From Stromatinia cepivora (taxonomy: Eukaryota > Ascomycota > Leotiomycetes > Helotiales > Sclerotiniaceae): a stretch of 64,000 bases of DNA. How positions within the stretch are numbered: the first letter of the stretch is position 1; each line of letters starts with the position of its first letter. The DNA is taken from positions 434,001 through 498,000 of the forward strand of contig RCTD01000023.1 of the NCBI GenBank assembly GCA_014898415.1, given 5' to 3'. Positions 20,813 to 32,510 of the stretch are shown here, one piece after another. The notes under the pieces were generated by a model. That model searched no databases. It saw only the letters and a program-made list of their open reading frames with translations, and had not been told where the DNA came from. Made by a program: the position numbers and the translations under genes.

Positions 20813-23174
20813 TGTTTTCTTTCTCTTTTTCCTGTATCGAATGGTAATTGTATGATTGCTTTTGTTTAAATGAAAGTTGGGTTGTACTCGAGTATTTCGT
20901 AAAGGAATGGTGGTAACAATTAAATCCAAATCAAACCAATTTGATATTGTGATTCAACTTCGATGATGCGATTCTTAAAGAGTGACTATTATCCGCCTTC
21001 ATCAAAAGGCGAGTGCGATTGTTGAAGGAAAGTAACGTGCAAGAACTGCACCAAAAAAAATCAAAATCAAAATTAAAATCAAAATGAGAATGAGAACGAG
21101 AACGAGAATGAGAATGAGGGTGATGAGATACTCAAAATGTCAAAGAGTAAGATTGAAATTAAAGATTGAGATTGAGATGAGAAAGGAATAGGAATAGCAA
21201 TAGCAATAGCAATAGAAACGACATTAAAGAAAGTGGAGGTTGCAATTGACAAACGGTTACGGTTAAGTGGTTTACGGATGAAGATAGAAATGGGGAAGAT
21301 TAAAAATTCGAATGCAACGCGAACGCCAATCAATTCAATTTATAGGAGCGTGCATGTACAAAGTGATACTAGTAAGGTATAACTTCTATAATTCTATTGC
21401 TTCCATACCATTCATGTTTGTAGTGAAGTGCACAAAGTACCCCTTGTGATTTGGTGAATTCAATGGTAGAGCGGAAGGGTGGATTGGAAGATCATTGTTG
21501 AAAATTTAATTTGAATTTCCCATTTGGATAGATTAGGTTTCATATTTTTTTTCTTAAAAAAAAGGGGAAAATCACGGGAGGTCAAGAAATGGCACATTGG
21601 CATATTGGATTCAAATCTAGGATGAAGACACCCTATACAAGGATTATGAATGAGGATCATTTGCCGCTCAATCCAAAAGAATGGATGATTAATTTGGTTG
21701 TAGGGAGATCAATTTAATTCGTTGTTTTTCATCCATTCTCAAAGGTTGGAAAGAATGCCAAGAATGCCAAGAATAGATACTTTTATCTTTAATGGATAGA
21801 AGTGACGGGTATGATATAATGATTTAGATTTGCGGCTAACAGAGATCGATCTTCCTTGGCATTCTGTCCTGCATCTTCAAAACTCCACTTTGGAAGAATA
21901 TAGATTCTTATTTATATACTTATATATATATATATATATAAATTCTCGTATTTTACCCACGTTGGATGGGTATCAATGGATATTATTTATTGACTTCTTG
22001 TTTCTCCGTTCATACTGCTCTTGATACCAGTATATTTATTATATGTTGAGTCAAGAACAGAGTTGTGAATGAACTTGATATCACATGGTGAAGTTTTCAC
22101 ACCCCTTATCTTCAGAAGCCTCGCACTTTTTCTGTACCTGCATTTGCAACCACACACACTTTTTAACCTTTGCCACCAAAGATTCGAACCAATTCGAAAC
22201 ACGGTGATAGTAAGCAGATAGACGGATCTAAGCAAACCCATACCAAAACTCCTATATTTCACCCATAAAACATCCGCAATGACAACCACAAAATCTTGAT
22301 ATGAAGGAGAATCAGGATATCAAATTTAGACTCACCTCCAAAACCACACAGCCCCCCTCTTCTGCGGAAAAAGGAAAAGCATTCAAAACTACCTACCTAC
22401 CTACCTACTTCAAACACCATTCCTCCCAGATTGCTAATGTACCTAATATCCTTATGAGTTAAAGAACTTTGTTAGCTATTGGAGTACATTGAATGGTCAG
22501 GTATGGATCAGTCTTACCAATACTCGGTATCTAAGAGAGTTTCTCAGCCAGCAATGAAGATGGATGAAGATCCAACATATTATTTTTTTCACAATGTGAT
22601 ATTACGGTATAGTAATATAGAAGTAAGATATTTTAATACGAAAAGGCAGAGAATTAATTAATTAAATCACCTAGCTCAGGTTATGACCCCATCCAATCCA
22701 ATCCCATCTGAGATCGTGGACTCACAAATTTAAAAACCTTATACCTCCTACCTACTACGATTGGTCCTCATCCATCTATCCTCTTCTCGAAACGAAACAT
22801 ACATACAGCAACTCTCTTTGAGAATGATTTTTCCAGCTCCCAAAATAATCTATAACCTTATATTGAGTATACGATTAATCACTCAGTTATTTTTATCACA
22901 TTAATCAGGCCGATCTTCATTTTATTCATTGCCGAATTCGAAGCTACTAGGTAGCTCTCCAGAACAAGAAAAGTGATTTCCTAAGTCCCAATTCCCTTCT
23001 AGCTAGTAGCTATGGCGAATGGTAAATCCTCAAGCAAGATAACCTTTGCCATCTCACAAATAACATTTTCTCTAAAACACCAAACAGCTGACCATGCCCT
23101 CAGTACAACCAGAAGATCGAATATCCATTCTCTTCCCAACTCTCTCTTTCTCACAACTTCAATAATCAACCCAA
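20813..23174. other. 2.4-kb intergenic region
   Basis: Upstream of the Crh gene and downstream of the alpha-kinase gene. Holds an (AATAGC)n tract at about 21187-21214, a (TA)n tract at 21919-21940, CTAC repeats near 22385-22409 and AT-rich spacer. Frames are short and random. Confidence 0.5.
21919..21940. repeat. (TA)n microsatellite
   Basis: Eleven TA dinucleotides. Confidence 0.85.
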
Positions 23175-24127
23175 TCATTCCCGCAATCTCGACAAAGGAT
23201 TGCGATTTGGACGTGTCGGAAGACGTGCAATCATACTAGTTCCCTGACGCATGGGGATGGGAACTTTCCTAGTAATAGCAGGCTTCATCCAATTCCGATC
23301 GCAGAATCGACCGCAGCGATGTCGCTGGAAGAAAGATTTGATTCCATCGAGTCCCAGGTCTGCTGGTCCGCAATCTTGTGATTGAGACATGATGACTGGG
23401 TCGGAGAGGATACTGATTGTTGCGTTAGGAGATGTTGATTCCACCGGGCAAGGAACGACATGTGAAAAAAGAGCACTTACTACCCATTGCTATACGAACC
23501 TCCCTGAAGATCACACAACAAAAACTCCCTATCTGAATCATGATAAGAGAAATGACTCAAAGCCTGCATCGCATCATTCCACACGGTATCCTGACCCATC
23601 CACCCAGTATTACTATTAAACTTTTCGAAATTCTCAATCATCGGCTCCACCAAACTTTTATGTCCAGCCTTCAATCCCGCATTCGCTTCATAAGTCCAGA
23701 TGGAAGGTGTATTAACAATAATATCTCGACCACCAATAATCCCCGCGGCGTGAAAATCATCCACGATTTCTTGTGTGCGTCGGATGATCTCGAGTTCTTC
23801 GGCGAAATAATGCTCTTCGATTACGGAGCCGGTTTTGAATTCTTTGGAAACACATGCTTGTCCAATTCTTTGACCCTCTGTGTATCGACCCGCCTAGTAA
23901 ACAAGTTAGCATTGAAATTCGCAAGGAAAACGAGAGTGGGTAATGAGACGGAAAAGAAGTATGGTAAGTAATCAATAGCATACCCAGACATTCTTAAAAG
24001 TTCCAGAAGCAAAGATTTCAGAGGTATCGATTCCGGCTTTCCTGGACCCGTTGATACGTCGATGAGACATGTTGAGGGTTGCTGGTACTGGTGCTGGTAC
24101 TGGTGCTGGCTGTAAGGCGATGCGCAT
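23175..24127 (-). CDS. Alpha-kinase (MHCK/eEF2K-type) family protein
   Basis: An atypical serine/threonine kinase; substrate unknown. Exons 24127-23984, 23893-23481 and 23412-23175 (introns 90 and 68 nt) give 264 residues, nearly all of it catalytic domain. Visible hallmarks in order: a Gly/Phe strand (FASGTFKNVWAGRYTEGQ), the ATP Lys in CVSKEFKTG, the segment ENFEKFNSNTGW, then ALSHFSY..LLCDLQGG with the catalytic Asp, ILSDPVI, and the zinc-binding end (DLGLDGIKSFFQRHRCGRFC). The second donor is taken as GTAAGT at 23480, in phase with the next exon. The start is uncertain: 24127 gives MRIALQPAPVPAPVP.., a proline-alanine run encoded by a 12-bp repeat, while 24070 (MSHRRINGSRK) starts just after it. 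No regulatory domain is attached, unlike eEF2 kinase. It is divergent from the CutC gene. Confidence 0.88.
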
Positions 24128-24995
24128 GTAAAGTACAATTCCGGAATGTGGGAATCAGGAATGTAAATCTTAGGGAATGTGATTGTGTTTTCATTCTCTA
24201 AATTATGCGTTTGGTAGGTACAGACGGGTAGGTTATATATGATTTGTTGGTAGAGCTGGAAGCTTCCGGTTTTGATTGGTTGGATGTGGGTAATTGCAGG
24301 AGATTCTGGAGGATTTTAAAAAGAACTCGACACTTCGGGTATATATGCAGTTGAAAGTAATACTCTTTGAAAGTTTTGTAATGAATCTCAATTTCGAACG
24401 AGATGGTGTTTATGAAACTAGAGAGAAGCTCATTTGTTGGATGGAATGAATCTACAGATTTCATGATACTCTGAAATATGATACTTGGGTAATTCTCTTT
24501 CTTACATCAATAAACATGATATTCTAAAGAAATCTTACAATTAGATAGTTTCCTCTTCTATCAGCAGGTAAGATCTTACAATATTCTTCTAAAGCACAAT
24601 CCTTCCTTTCAACACTTCTCGAATCAACTCCAATCAACCAGTTCTATCAAAAACATCCCCCTTCCATCCACATCAAACCAAAAACGCGAGATCGAAAAAG
24701 AAACCGGTAATCCTTGAAAAGAAATTGAATTACTAGGTAGGTGGGTACCTAAGTGTAGGTATCCTTCCTTGCTAGTAAAAAAGTATATTCTAAATCTATC
24801 TTATCGTATCACATCTACATAGATAGGTAGGTAGATAGCTACAAACAAATACATCCAAGCTTCACCCCGCAACCCCACCATCCCTCCTTTTCTCAAGTTC
24901 TCAATTTCCCCCAAACCAACCAATCACCAATCTTTCCCAACCCCCAAACTACCTCCTCTCAACCTCCACCCCCCCCCCCCCCCAAAAAAAAAACA
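24128..24995. promoter_or_regulatory. Divergent upstream region alpha-kinase / CutC
   Basis: 868 bp between the two divergent starts. It has TAGG/CCTA tetranucleotide tracts (24735-24750, 24818-24836). Directly before the CutC ATG there is a run of about 17 C followed by about 10 A (24969-24995). Confidence 0.55.
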
Positions 24996-26186
24996 ATGCC
25001 CCCCTCCCTCGAACTCGCAACCTTCACCCCCACCTCCGCGCTCCTTGCCCTCAATTCCGGCGCGCACCGCATCGAACTCTGTTCGCACAAAGCCCACGAC
25101 GGACTAACACCTCCAATCCAAGATTACCAGTACATCTCATCCGTGCTCTCGCAAAGTCACAAGGGAAATGACGACTCTCTACCAGCATCCAAAAAAGTAA
25201 ACCTAATGATCCGCCCGCTCCCCACCAACAACCCCAGCACCAGCACCAGCACCAGCACCAGCACCAGCACCAGCACCAGCACCAGCACCAGCACCAGCAC
25301 CTCTTCCTCCGAAAATTTCCGCGTCCAAAACGACGTATACGAGGCGATGAAAGAGGAGATTCGGGAATTTAAAGAATTAGGTGTGAGGGGATTTGTATTT
25401 GGTATTCTTAAAGATGAATATGATGAAGAAGGGAAAGGAGGCCTAATAATCGATCAAGAGCGATGTCGTGAATTAATTCAAATCGCACGGGCAGGAAACG
25501 ATGGGGAGAACGTACGCTGTACGTTCCATCGAGCTTTTGATCGGATTGATAGGGAGAGAATGGGTGAACAGTTAGAGGTGGTGAGTTTTCCTCTTTCCTC
25601 TCTCCCTCCCCTCTCCCTTCCCCCATTCCCCCCATTCCTCTCTCCCCCCCTCTCTCCTCTGTCCCTAAACCAACCCCCATCCTCTCTCTCTTCCCCTCCC
25701 CTCCTCTCTCTCTCCCCCCTCCCCCCTCCCCTCATCCCCCCTCCCTTTATATCCCAACCCCCATCCTCTCTCTCTTCCCCTCCCCTCCTCTCTCTCTCCC
25801 CCCTCCCCCCTCCCCTCATCCCCCCTCCCTTTATATCCTAACTCCTAACTAAAAACAAAACTAACTACTACCCTCCCTTCCTCCCCAAAAAGCTCATAAA
25901 TCTTTCCTTCACCTCTCTTCTCACTTCCGGCGGCTCCCCCACTTCCGTACAAGGGAAAGTGCAAATTCGAAAATTGGTCGAGCAAGCGGCGGGACGGATT
26001 GATATCATTGTAGGTGGTGGCGTGCGTAGTCAAAATTTAAAAGAATTAATTGATGAGACGGGGGCGCAGTGGTTTCATAGTAGTGCTGTTACGGGAGAGG
26101 GAGAGGAGGCGGATGGTGAAGAGGTGGAAAAATTGAGGGCGATCATGTACACGCAAGGAGCCGATCCTGTCGGGAACTCACAGTAA
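24996..26186 (+). CDS. CutC-family (copper homeostasis) TIM-barrel protein
   Basis: CutC proteins are small TIM barrels linked in bacteria to copper tolerance; the eukaryotic role is unclear. Exon 1 (24996-25580) and exon 2 (25893-26186) with a 312-nt intron give 292 residues. Family motifs: LELATFTPTSALLALNSGAHRIELCS near the N-terminus, MIRP at 71-74, FVFGIL, CTFHRAFD at 175-182, LLTSGG, and the C-terminal EQAAGRIDIIVGGGVRSQNL and FHSSAV. A Ser-Thr dipeptide run (residues 81-103) is inserted in a loop after MIRPLP, encoded by an AGCACC hexamer array. The intron is unusually long for this window because it contains pyrimidine-rich DNA with an exact 84-bp tandem duplication. The donor GTGAGT and acceptor AAAAAG are adequate. 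Family call is firm; biochemical role is not. Confidence 0.9.
25236..25302 (+). repeat. (AGCACC)n hexanucleotide array in CutC exon 1
   Basis: About 11 tandem hexamers, in frame, encoding Ser-Thr repeats. Because the unit is a multiple of three, copy changes would keep the frame. Confidence 0.92.
25671..25838. repeat. Perfect 84-bp tandem duplication in the CutC intron
   Basis: Copies at 25671-25754 and 25755-25838 are identical by eye, each running from CAACCCCCATCC to TTTATATCC. The unit is almost pure C/T. Confidence 0.9.
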
Positions 26187-26598
26187 TACGACAGCATATC
26201 ATCACCATATCAATCAGTTATGGATACCAAAAAGTTTTCATTATAATGTCAAAAATGCCTAAAAGGATGAAGTTGGAAATTTCATTTGTATTATTTTTTT
26301 GTATAGAGCAAAGATCCATTGTATCCGAGCGACTATAGTATATCTATCTGAGAATTGCATTTTGAATTATCGTGGACGTGACATGAGCAATATGAGCAAC
26401 TTTGTTTGAGGTCCAAAAAGATTTAATCCACCAATGGTGGAAGAAAAGGGGAAAAATAAGGAAGGGTGTTAGCCATGTCCTTGGAAATGATTGTGTCCTT
26501 TACTCCTCCACCCCCTATCTAGATACCCCGTCTAGATACTATTTATCTCATTATCGGTAATTTGTTCGAGAAAGAGGAAATGGTCATGATCATGAAAT
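26187..26598. other. Convergent intergenic region
   Basis: Shared 3' flank of the CutC gene and the modular wall protein; no gene. Confidence 0.6.
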
Positions 26599-28339
26599 TT
26601 ACATCAAAAAGGCTGCGAGACCAGCAACGGCCATAGCACCGAAACCAGCATCAACCTTCATGGCAGCACCAGTGAATTGAGCTGGGGGAGATGAGATAGC
26701 ACTGGCGACGGTAGCAGGTGTGGATGCCAAAGTGGTAGCTCGGGAAGAGGTTGCTGCTGGGAAAGTGGGTACTGGAACGCTAGAAACTGGGACACTGGCA
26801 ACTGGAACACTGGCAACTGGGACACTAGAAACTGGAACGCTGGCAACTGGGACACTAGCGACCGGAGTAGTCTGGTAAATTGGAGTGCCGACAGAAACAA
26901 CTGGTGCAGAGCTAGCTGGTGCAGATGGAAGTGGTGTGACGTATACAGGGGTTCCGACGGAGACCGTGACGACTGGCAGGGTAACTGTTCCAGGAGTTGT
27001 GATTGTGTGGGGGACTGAGCTGATGATAATGGTGGTTGGCTCAGGGCAGTACGTGGTCAAGTAGGAGACGGTGATAGTACTTGGAGTTGGCTTTACAGAT
27101 GGAGTAGTCTGGTAAATTGGAGTCGACACCGAGACAGTCACAACTGGGATGGTAACAGTACCCGGAGTTGTGATTGTGTGGGGGACTGAGCTGATGATAA
27201 TGGTGGTTGGCTCAGGGCAGTACGTCGTCAAGTAGGAGACGGTGATAGTACTTGGTGTAGGGATAACAACTGGGGCAGTGTAAGAAGGAACACTTGAGGT
27301 ATAGCTGACTGTGCATGGGCTATTGCAGACATTATTAGCATGATTTCACTGGATTGAATGGAAAATGGAGAACATACCACTTTGTCACAGTCAAAGTTGT
27401 GGCAGATGAGACCGTGTAGGTGTGGTTACCAATGGCAACGGTGGTAGGAGATGGGCAATAAGTGGTATAGCTGCTGACGACAGTAGTAGTCCAGACGACC
27501 GGGGTAGTCTTTGGTGGAGCAGGAGCAGTAGGAGCAGAGAATGTGGAATTGGCGTGAGGAGGAACAATGACGGTGGTCTTTGGTGTAGATGTAGACTTAA
27601 TGCTGCTCTCGCTGGACGATGGGGTAGTAGGGACCGAACTGCTGGATGGATGTGGCTTGCTAACGGTACAAGGGCAGTCGGTAATGGTCAAAGTAGTTGA
27701 CTCAGTGACAGTGTATGTCTTGGTTCCAATAGTCAATATGGTTGGAGTTGGGCAAACAGTTGTAAGAATGTCGGTGGTGTATGTAGTCCATGTTGTGTGC
27801 TCGGTCTCTGTTGGCTTGACAGGCTTCGAGGTTGGTCCAGTGCTGAGAGGAACAGAGGCACTGCTGGTGATGATAACCGAGGAAGCGCTGCTGGAAACAC
27901 TCGATGAAGCTGGAACAGAGGGAACATAGTTGCTTGGCTTGGTTGAAGAGGATGCTGGAACGGTTGGAACAGTCTTGGCAATGGTGGTAGAGTATGTACA
28001 AGGGCTGTATTGAATTGTTAGTCTTTGATCGAAGGATTTCAATCAGAAAATTTACCAGTCAGTAATGGTCAAGGTAGTAGAATCAGTGACGGTATAAGTC
28101 TTGGTTCCCATGGAGAAAGTGGTGGCAGATGGGCAGACAGTGGTATAGATATCAGTAGTGATAGTCTGAAAGAGATGAAGAGTCAGCACACGCGACGTTA
28201 GGAAGCAAGTAATATCAATCGATATCAATGAAGGATTGAAACTGACCGTATACGCGATACCAGTAGCATTGGAGTACTTGTAACCGTTGACTACGGCAAG
28301 AAGCCCAAAGGCTGTGATGAGCGATTGAAATGTCTTCAT
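26599..28339 (-). CDS. Modular Thr/Ser/Pro/Cys-rich wall protein, probably GPI-anchored
   Basis: Exons 28339-28247, 28165-28056, 28004-27378 and 27319-26599 (introns 81, 51 and 58 nt) give 516 residues. A signal peptide (MKTFQSLITAFGLLAVVNG) starts the protein and a hydrophobic C-terminus (GAMAVAGLAAFLM) after a small-residue stretch fits GPI attachment. Between them lie repeated modules of the form TTxxTTxCPxxTxxxxGxxTYTVTxxTTLTxTxCPCT (three copies) and then two near-identical copies of TVSYLTTYCPEPTTIIISS..TITTPGTVT. A run of VPVASVPVSS repeats follows. Introns 2 and 3 both interrupt the same Cys codon (TG|C of CPCT), so exons equal modules. The composition predicts heavy O-glycosylation and a structural or adhesive role at the cell wall. 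Not matched to a named protein. Confidence 0.85.
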
Positions 28340-31300
28340 ATTTTCTTATTTTCTTGAACGACAGTGATATTGTATTATTACAATAACGAAAGTGGGATGA
28401 TATTAAGATATTATGTTGAGAGGATTGAGAGATGAGATTGATGTGACAAAACCTGAACGAATGTGGTTGTTGTGATGTGTGTGTGTGAGGGAGAGAGAGG
28501 AAGAAAAAGTTTGATGAAGATGGGGATGTAGAGTTTATTAAGTAGTTGTTGATATTTGTATGCAAACAGGCAGGCAGGTACAAGTTGCATGGATTAGTAT
28601 TATTTCTGATTTTAGTCACTGAGTGAGTGAGTGAGTGAGTTAAAGATTAGATAAGATACTACTAGGTAGGTACCAGGTAGGTAGGTACGAAGGAAGTTGT
28701 TGAGACGTGCAATACCTAGGTAGTATGTGTGAATGGGGAAAGAACGACTAAGTTACCAAAACTGCTGGCTGGCTGGCTGGCTGGCTGGCTATACTTTTCC
28801 CGATTCACACAATTCACACGATTCACACCTCCACCCTCTTCAAAATGACCCAATGAATGGATTTACCCATGTACTGTGATGTTGTACTATCAAGGTATCA
28901 TCATCTTCCTCATCATCAAATCACATCGAATCTAATCGGATTGAGACTTCACCTTCACCCACTTGGGAATAAGTTTCAAGCTCTTGACCTTGATAAACTT
29001 TACGAGCCTCCACAAACGAAGAAGTTACTACTGCGTGTACAGCCCATAGTCAGGCTTGGGATGTATGCATATATCGATACCTATACTTTCGGTCATAATG
29101 AAAATAAGAATGAAAAAATGAGATACTTTAAATTCTTCGTATAGTAAACTAGCGTGGAAAACTTCTCTCCTTCGCTCCAATGAGATATCCAAGAACTAGC
29201 CACTGCTCAATTGGTGTTTGCTATCAGTACGATGTGGCTTATTTAATTACTCATTTGATATTCAAGAAAAGAAAGACTTCACATTCGATGTTCGTGAATA
29301 CGATGTACCGGTTAATGGTTGGGTAAGTACCGTAGGATGGTATGAAAATAGAATAAGGAAAGACCAGAAGGAAATCTGTTCCCCGATTCCGAGTATCTGA
29401 GGTACTTTCCACTTTTTTTTCCCCCGCTCTAAATTCAATTTGTCCACACTTGACAACTTACAACCCACTTGTACGCGTAGATCTGCGTCATGGGTGAGAT
29501 TTATTGATTGATAAGGATATCTATTTTCGTCCGAATATTCAGTCCAAGTCATCCAACACGAGAATGTCCAACTCCCAAGCATATTGAAATATGAGAGTTT
29601 ATTATTTAGGTGGCTGGTCGGTGATGACTTTACAATCATTTTTATCCGGTAGAAAAACTAACAATTTCTAACCCCCATTTTAGAAGTTATCCCGAAGTCT
29701 TCTACCTCTTCATTCGTTGGTAGCCTTGGTAGCTAAGTATTTCTCGTACTTTCTACCATCTCCCAACCAATCATTATGAAGATATCTAATACCGGCTCGC
29801 ACGTGTACCTGACTACTTTGGACCATCATCTTTGCTGACATGGCGGACAATGTTTTGATGGAGATAATGTGAGCTTAATGCGGGTGTTGACACAGTAGAG
29901 GCTCGTTGAAATTCTTCTCTAGCGTATCTAGTGCGAGCTATTTTCGGGTCATGCCCTCTTGCTTCTTCTTCTTACGACTTTAGGTTCTAAAGATAATGGA
30001 CCGTTAATGCGGATAGGCTATAAATATGCTCAAAGAGAATATATTTTGTGATAAAGTGTGGTAAATGGATTATTAGAACGATCCGATAAGATGAAATTTG
30101 AGCATTTGAAGTGGAAGGAAGTTGAAAATTTTGGTTAGATCGTCATCCACCGTTAACGATGAGGGGAAAAAGAGGACGAGCTTTTCCGTGTTGCCCGTTT
30201 AATACTCCAATAAGGTTTGTACAATCATTCGCCAAGCATGTTATGTGCCAAGATTATAGATACTGAATACGAGAAGATAGCAACTTAGCAAAGCAACATT
30301 ACCCTTAACAAATCGGAAAATTACTACAAGTTCAATATACTATTCTTGTCTTGTTAAGCTTCATGCAAGAAAAAAAGTCAATGTGTATATCATCATCGTT
30401 GTTGTCTTGCAAACGCTTTTGATACATATGTTCTCCATAAAGATGGAGAAGGTGGGATGGCAGCATGGTGATTATGGGGAACACAAGGTTAAGAATTCAC
30501 ATAGGGCTGGAGTCTGGAGATATAATGAGAAAAATCTATCTCAAACATCTCAAAATACTTAACAGGGACGATTACAAGAATTGAAAAGATTTAAAAGGGA
30601 CCACTATTAGACCACAAATTTGGCTTACCAGAGATCTTAGAGTGAGTGATCTTTCCTTCTTCGCACATGCCAGACATTAGAACTTAAAAAGAACGCCCTT
30701 TCCATAGATCGGAGGCGTAGACTCTGAATCTGACGTCAAAGCATGGGGACATTTCGGAGTGATTGTCAGTAATTCATTTCGACTGATTTCGGTCCGACAT
30801 AACACGAAGAATAAAGACGAATGGCAATCGCGATTCAAAAAGCCCAGGGTGCTCACAGAAGTCAGAGATAATTCCGCCATGGGAAGTGATTGCCAAGTCG
30901 ATCCGCTCTTCGGCCAGCGTAGCTGTCGTTTTCCATCGGAGACGGCCCTCATTACGAACGTGGACTTCTATTTTTGTGATGTCTTGACTTTATCATCAAC
31001 TTGCCGTAGGCGTAGTGTCGGCAATGAGTAGAAATACGACACGATCATGCCATACAACAGCAGTATGTGGCGACCCGTCAACGGACAGCGGATATAATGA
31101 CTCAGTTTTATCTTCCAACAACGAGGAAATATCAGCCGAAGGCTTGCTACTTCGCTGCAGGAATTACCTACCGTTTCTTCACATGTCTTCAAATGTCTTC
31201 AAATGTCTTCAAGTACGAGGTATGAAGTGAGTCAGCATAGCCTCACTGCCTATACGAACTTTCGAACTCTCAGTTCTATCATGATCCACTTCAACAACAT

Positions 31301-31724
31301 CTTGAGGTTTTCCAGCGGTGAGAATGATTCCATAATATATATTTCGCCGACTTCGAGTCAAAAGATTTCTGCTTCAAAGACCTTGCGCTTGTCTTAAACA
31401 TTGTATACGACGCCATTAACCCTTTTAACCAGTTCATTGATGCGTAGGATTACACGTTCACGACATGATGGCATTGAACACATCCAACTCTACATCTACC
31501 GGTATTGATTTCTCGACACGGTAGAGTTCTAGAGTCTAGCAGTCGCAGCAAAATTTGAAATTTACCAGCAATAGAATGTTCAACACTGGTGTTTGTAGAT
31601 GCCGATCCCGATATGCATTACTCAATTTATGCACCTCGTCGGACTGACATAAGAACATGCACAATTATCTCCACTTTATTTTACCTCGCTTGCCTCTCCT
31701 GGGACGGGTCATGAAGAAGAACTT
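28340..31724. other. Gene-poor stretch with microsatellites
   Basis: 3.4 kb without a supportable gene. Near 28620-28690 and 28764-28790 there are GAGT, TAGG and GGCT tetranucleotide arrays upstream of the wall-protein gene. The remaining frames are short and show no domain. Confidence 0.5.
28619..28790. repeat. Cluster of tetranucleotide microsatellites
   Basis: (GAGT)n at 28620-28640, TAGG/GGTA copies at 28663-28692, and (GGCT)n with about six copies at 28764-28788. Confidence 0.85.
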
Positions 31725-32510
31725 GTGAAGAGTTTTCTCACTACATACCCTAGAAACTTCGAAGATCGTCGACGTCCTTCTGGATTCGTGGTAGTCCCAT
31801 TGTCATGGAGACCTCCTCGGAAAGTACCTCATTTGTCAATAAGCTCGTCAATAAGCTCAAAAATGCATCTCGTCTCACAGTTTTCTTGCACATTTTTCTT
31901 CACTCAGGTCCGCTTTATACGTCACTTGGGTGAGAATGAGAAGAACTTTCGCACATCTTTTCATCCAGATCCCACCGTAATACCGTATACCATCCGGTCG
32001 GTGAGGATAGATAGATCGACACCGGGAGTCTGGGATGAAGCCTTGACCGAGCTCTTAGATCAGTCCGCCTCAAAGAATTTTACATATAATCAACATGCAA
32101 ATCGAACAGGAAGCTGTGTTACAGATGCCGTATCCATAATATGACCATTTGCATATGTACACGAATCACATCCGGTTACTACTCATTATGCAGGAGGCTA
32201 CACTAACCTCTTATTCTACCAAGCAAACTTATCTTGCTTCTTTTCGAATTTCTTTCTAGAAAAGTTCAGAAGCGGTGAAATCTTATACTTTCGCAAGTCC
32301 GCACTCAGACACACATACTAAAAGTAAGTTCCAACATAGCAAAAGTTCTAGATCATGAATCGCTTCTTCCTCCCTGGGTTTCCTCCGGTAACTTCATCCG
32401 GGTGGGTCTAGCAAATGATTATTCAGCAGACGGAAATTACGATAGGCAAGTTCGGGATCCATTTGCGTATTTTTACCACATGTCATGCCTGTTATTATTA
32501 CGCCGGTGCT
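31725..32510 (+). pseudogene. Possible decayed protein-coding relic
   Basis: A 139-codon frame (31725-32144) is followed by sensible-looking pieces without start codons: FAYVHESHPVTTHYAGG at about 32147-32200 and SSGNFIRVGLANDYSADGNY at about 32386-32450. Stops and frame changes separate them. A GTACCT..CACTCAG stretch (31822-31909) could be an intron. I recognise no family; it may be noise. Confidence 0.25.

Noticed and set aside
25408..25819. Gly/Glu/Arg-rich minus frames in the CutC region
   Set aside because: They arise from the pyrimidine-rich intron and exon repeat read backwards.
27567..27929. 120-codon plus-strand frame over the wall-protein gene
   Set aside because: Antisense shadow of the Thr/Ser-rich exon; the spliced minus-strand model explains the region fully.
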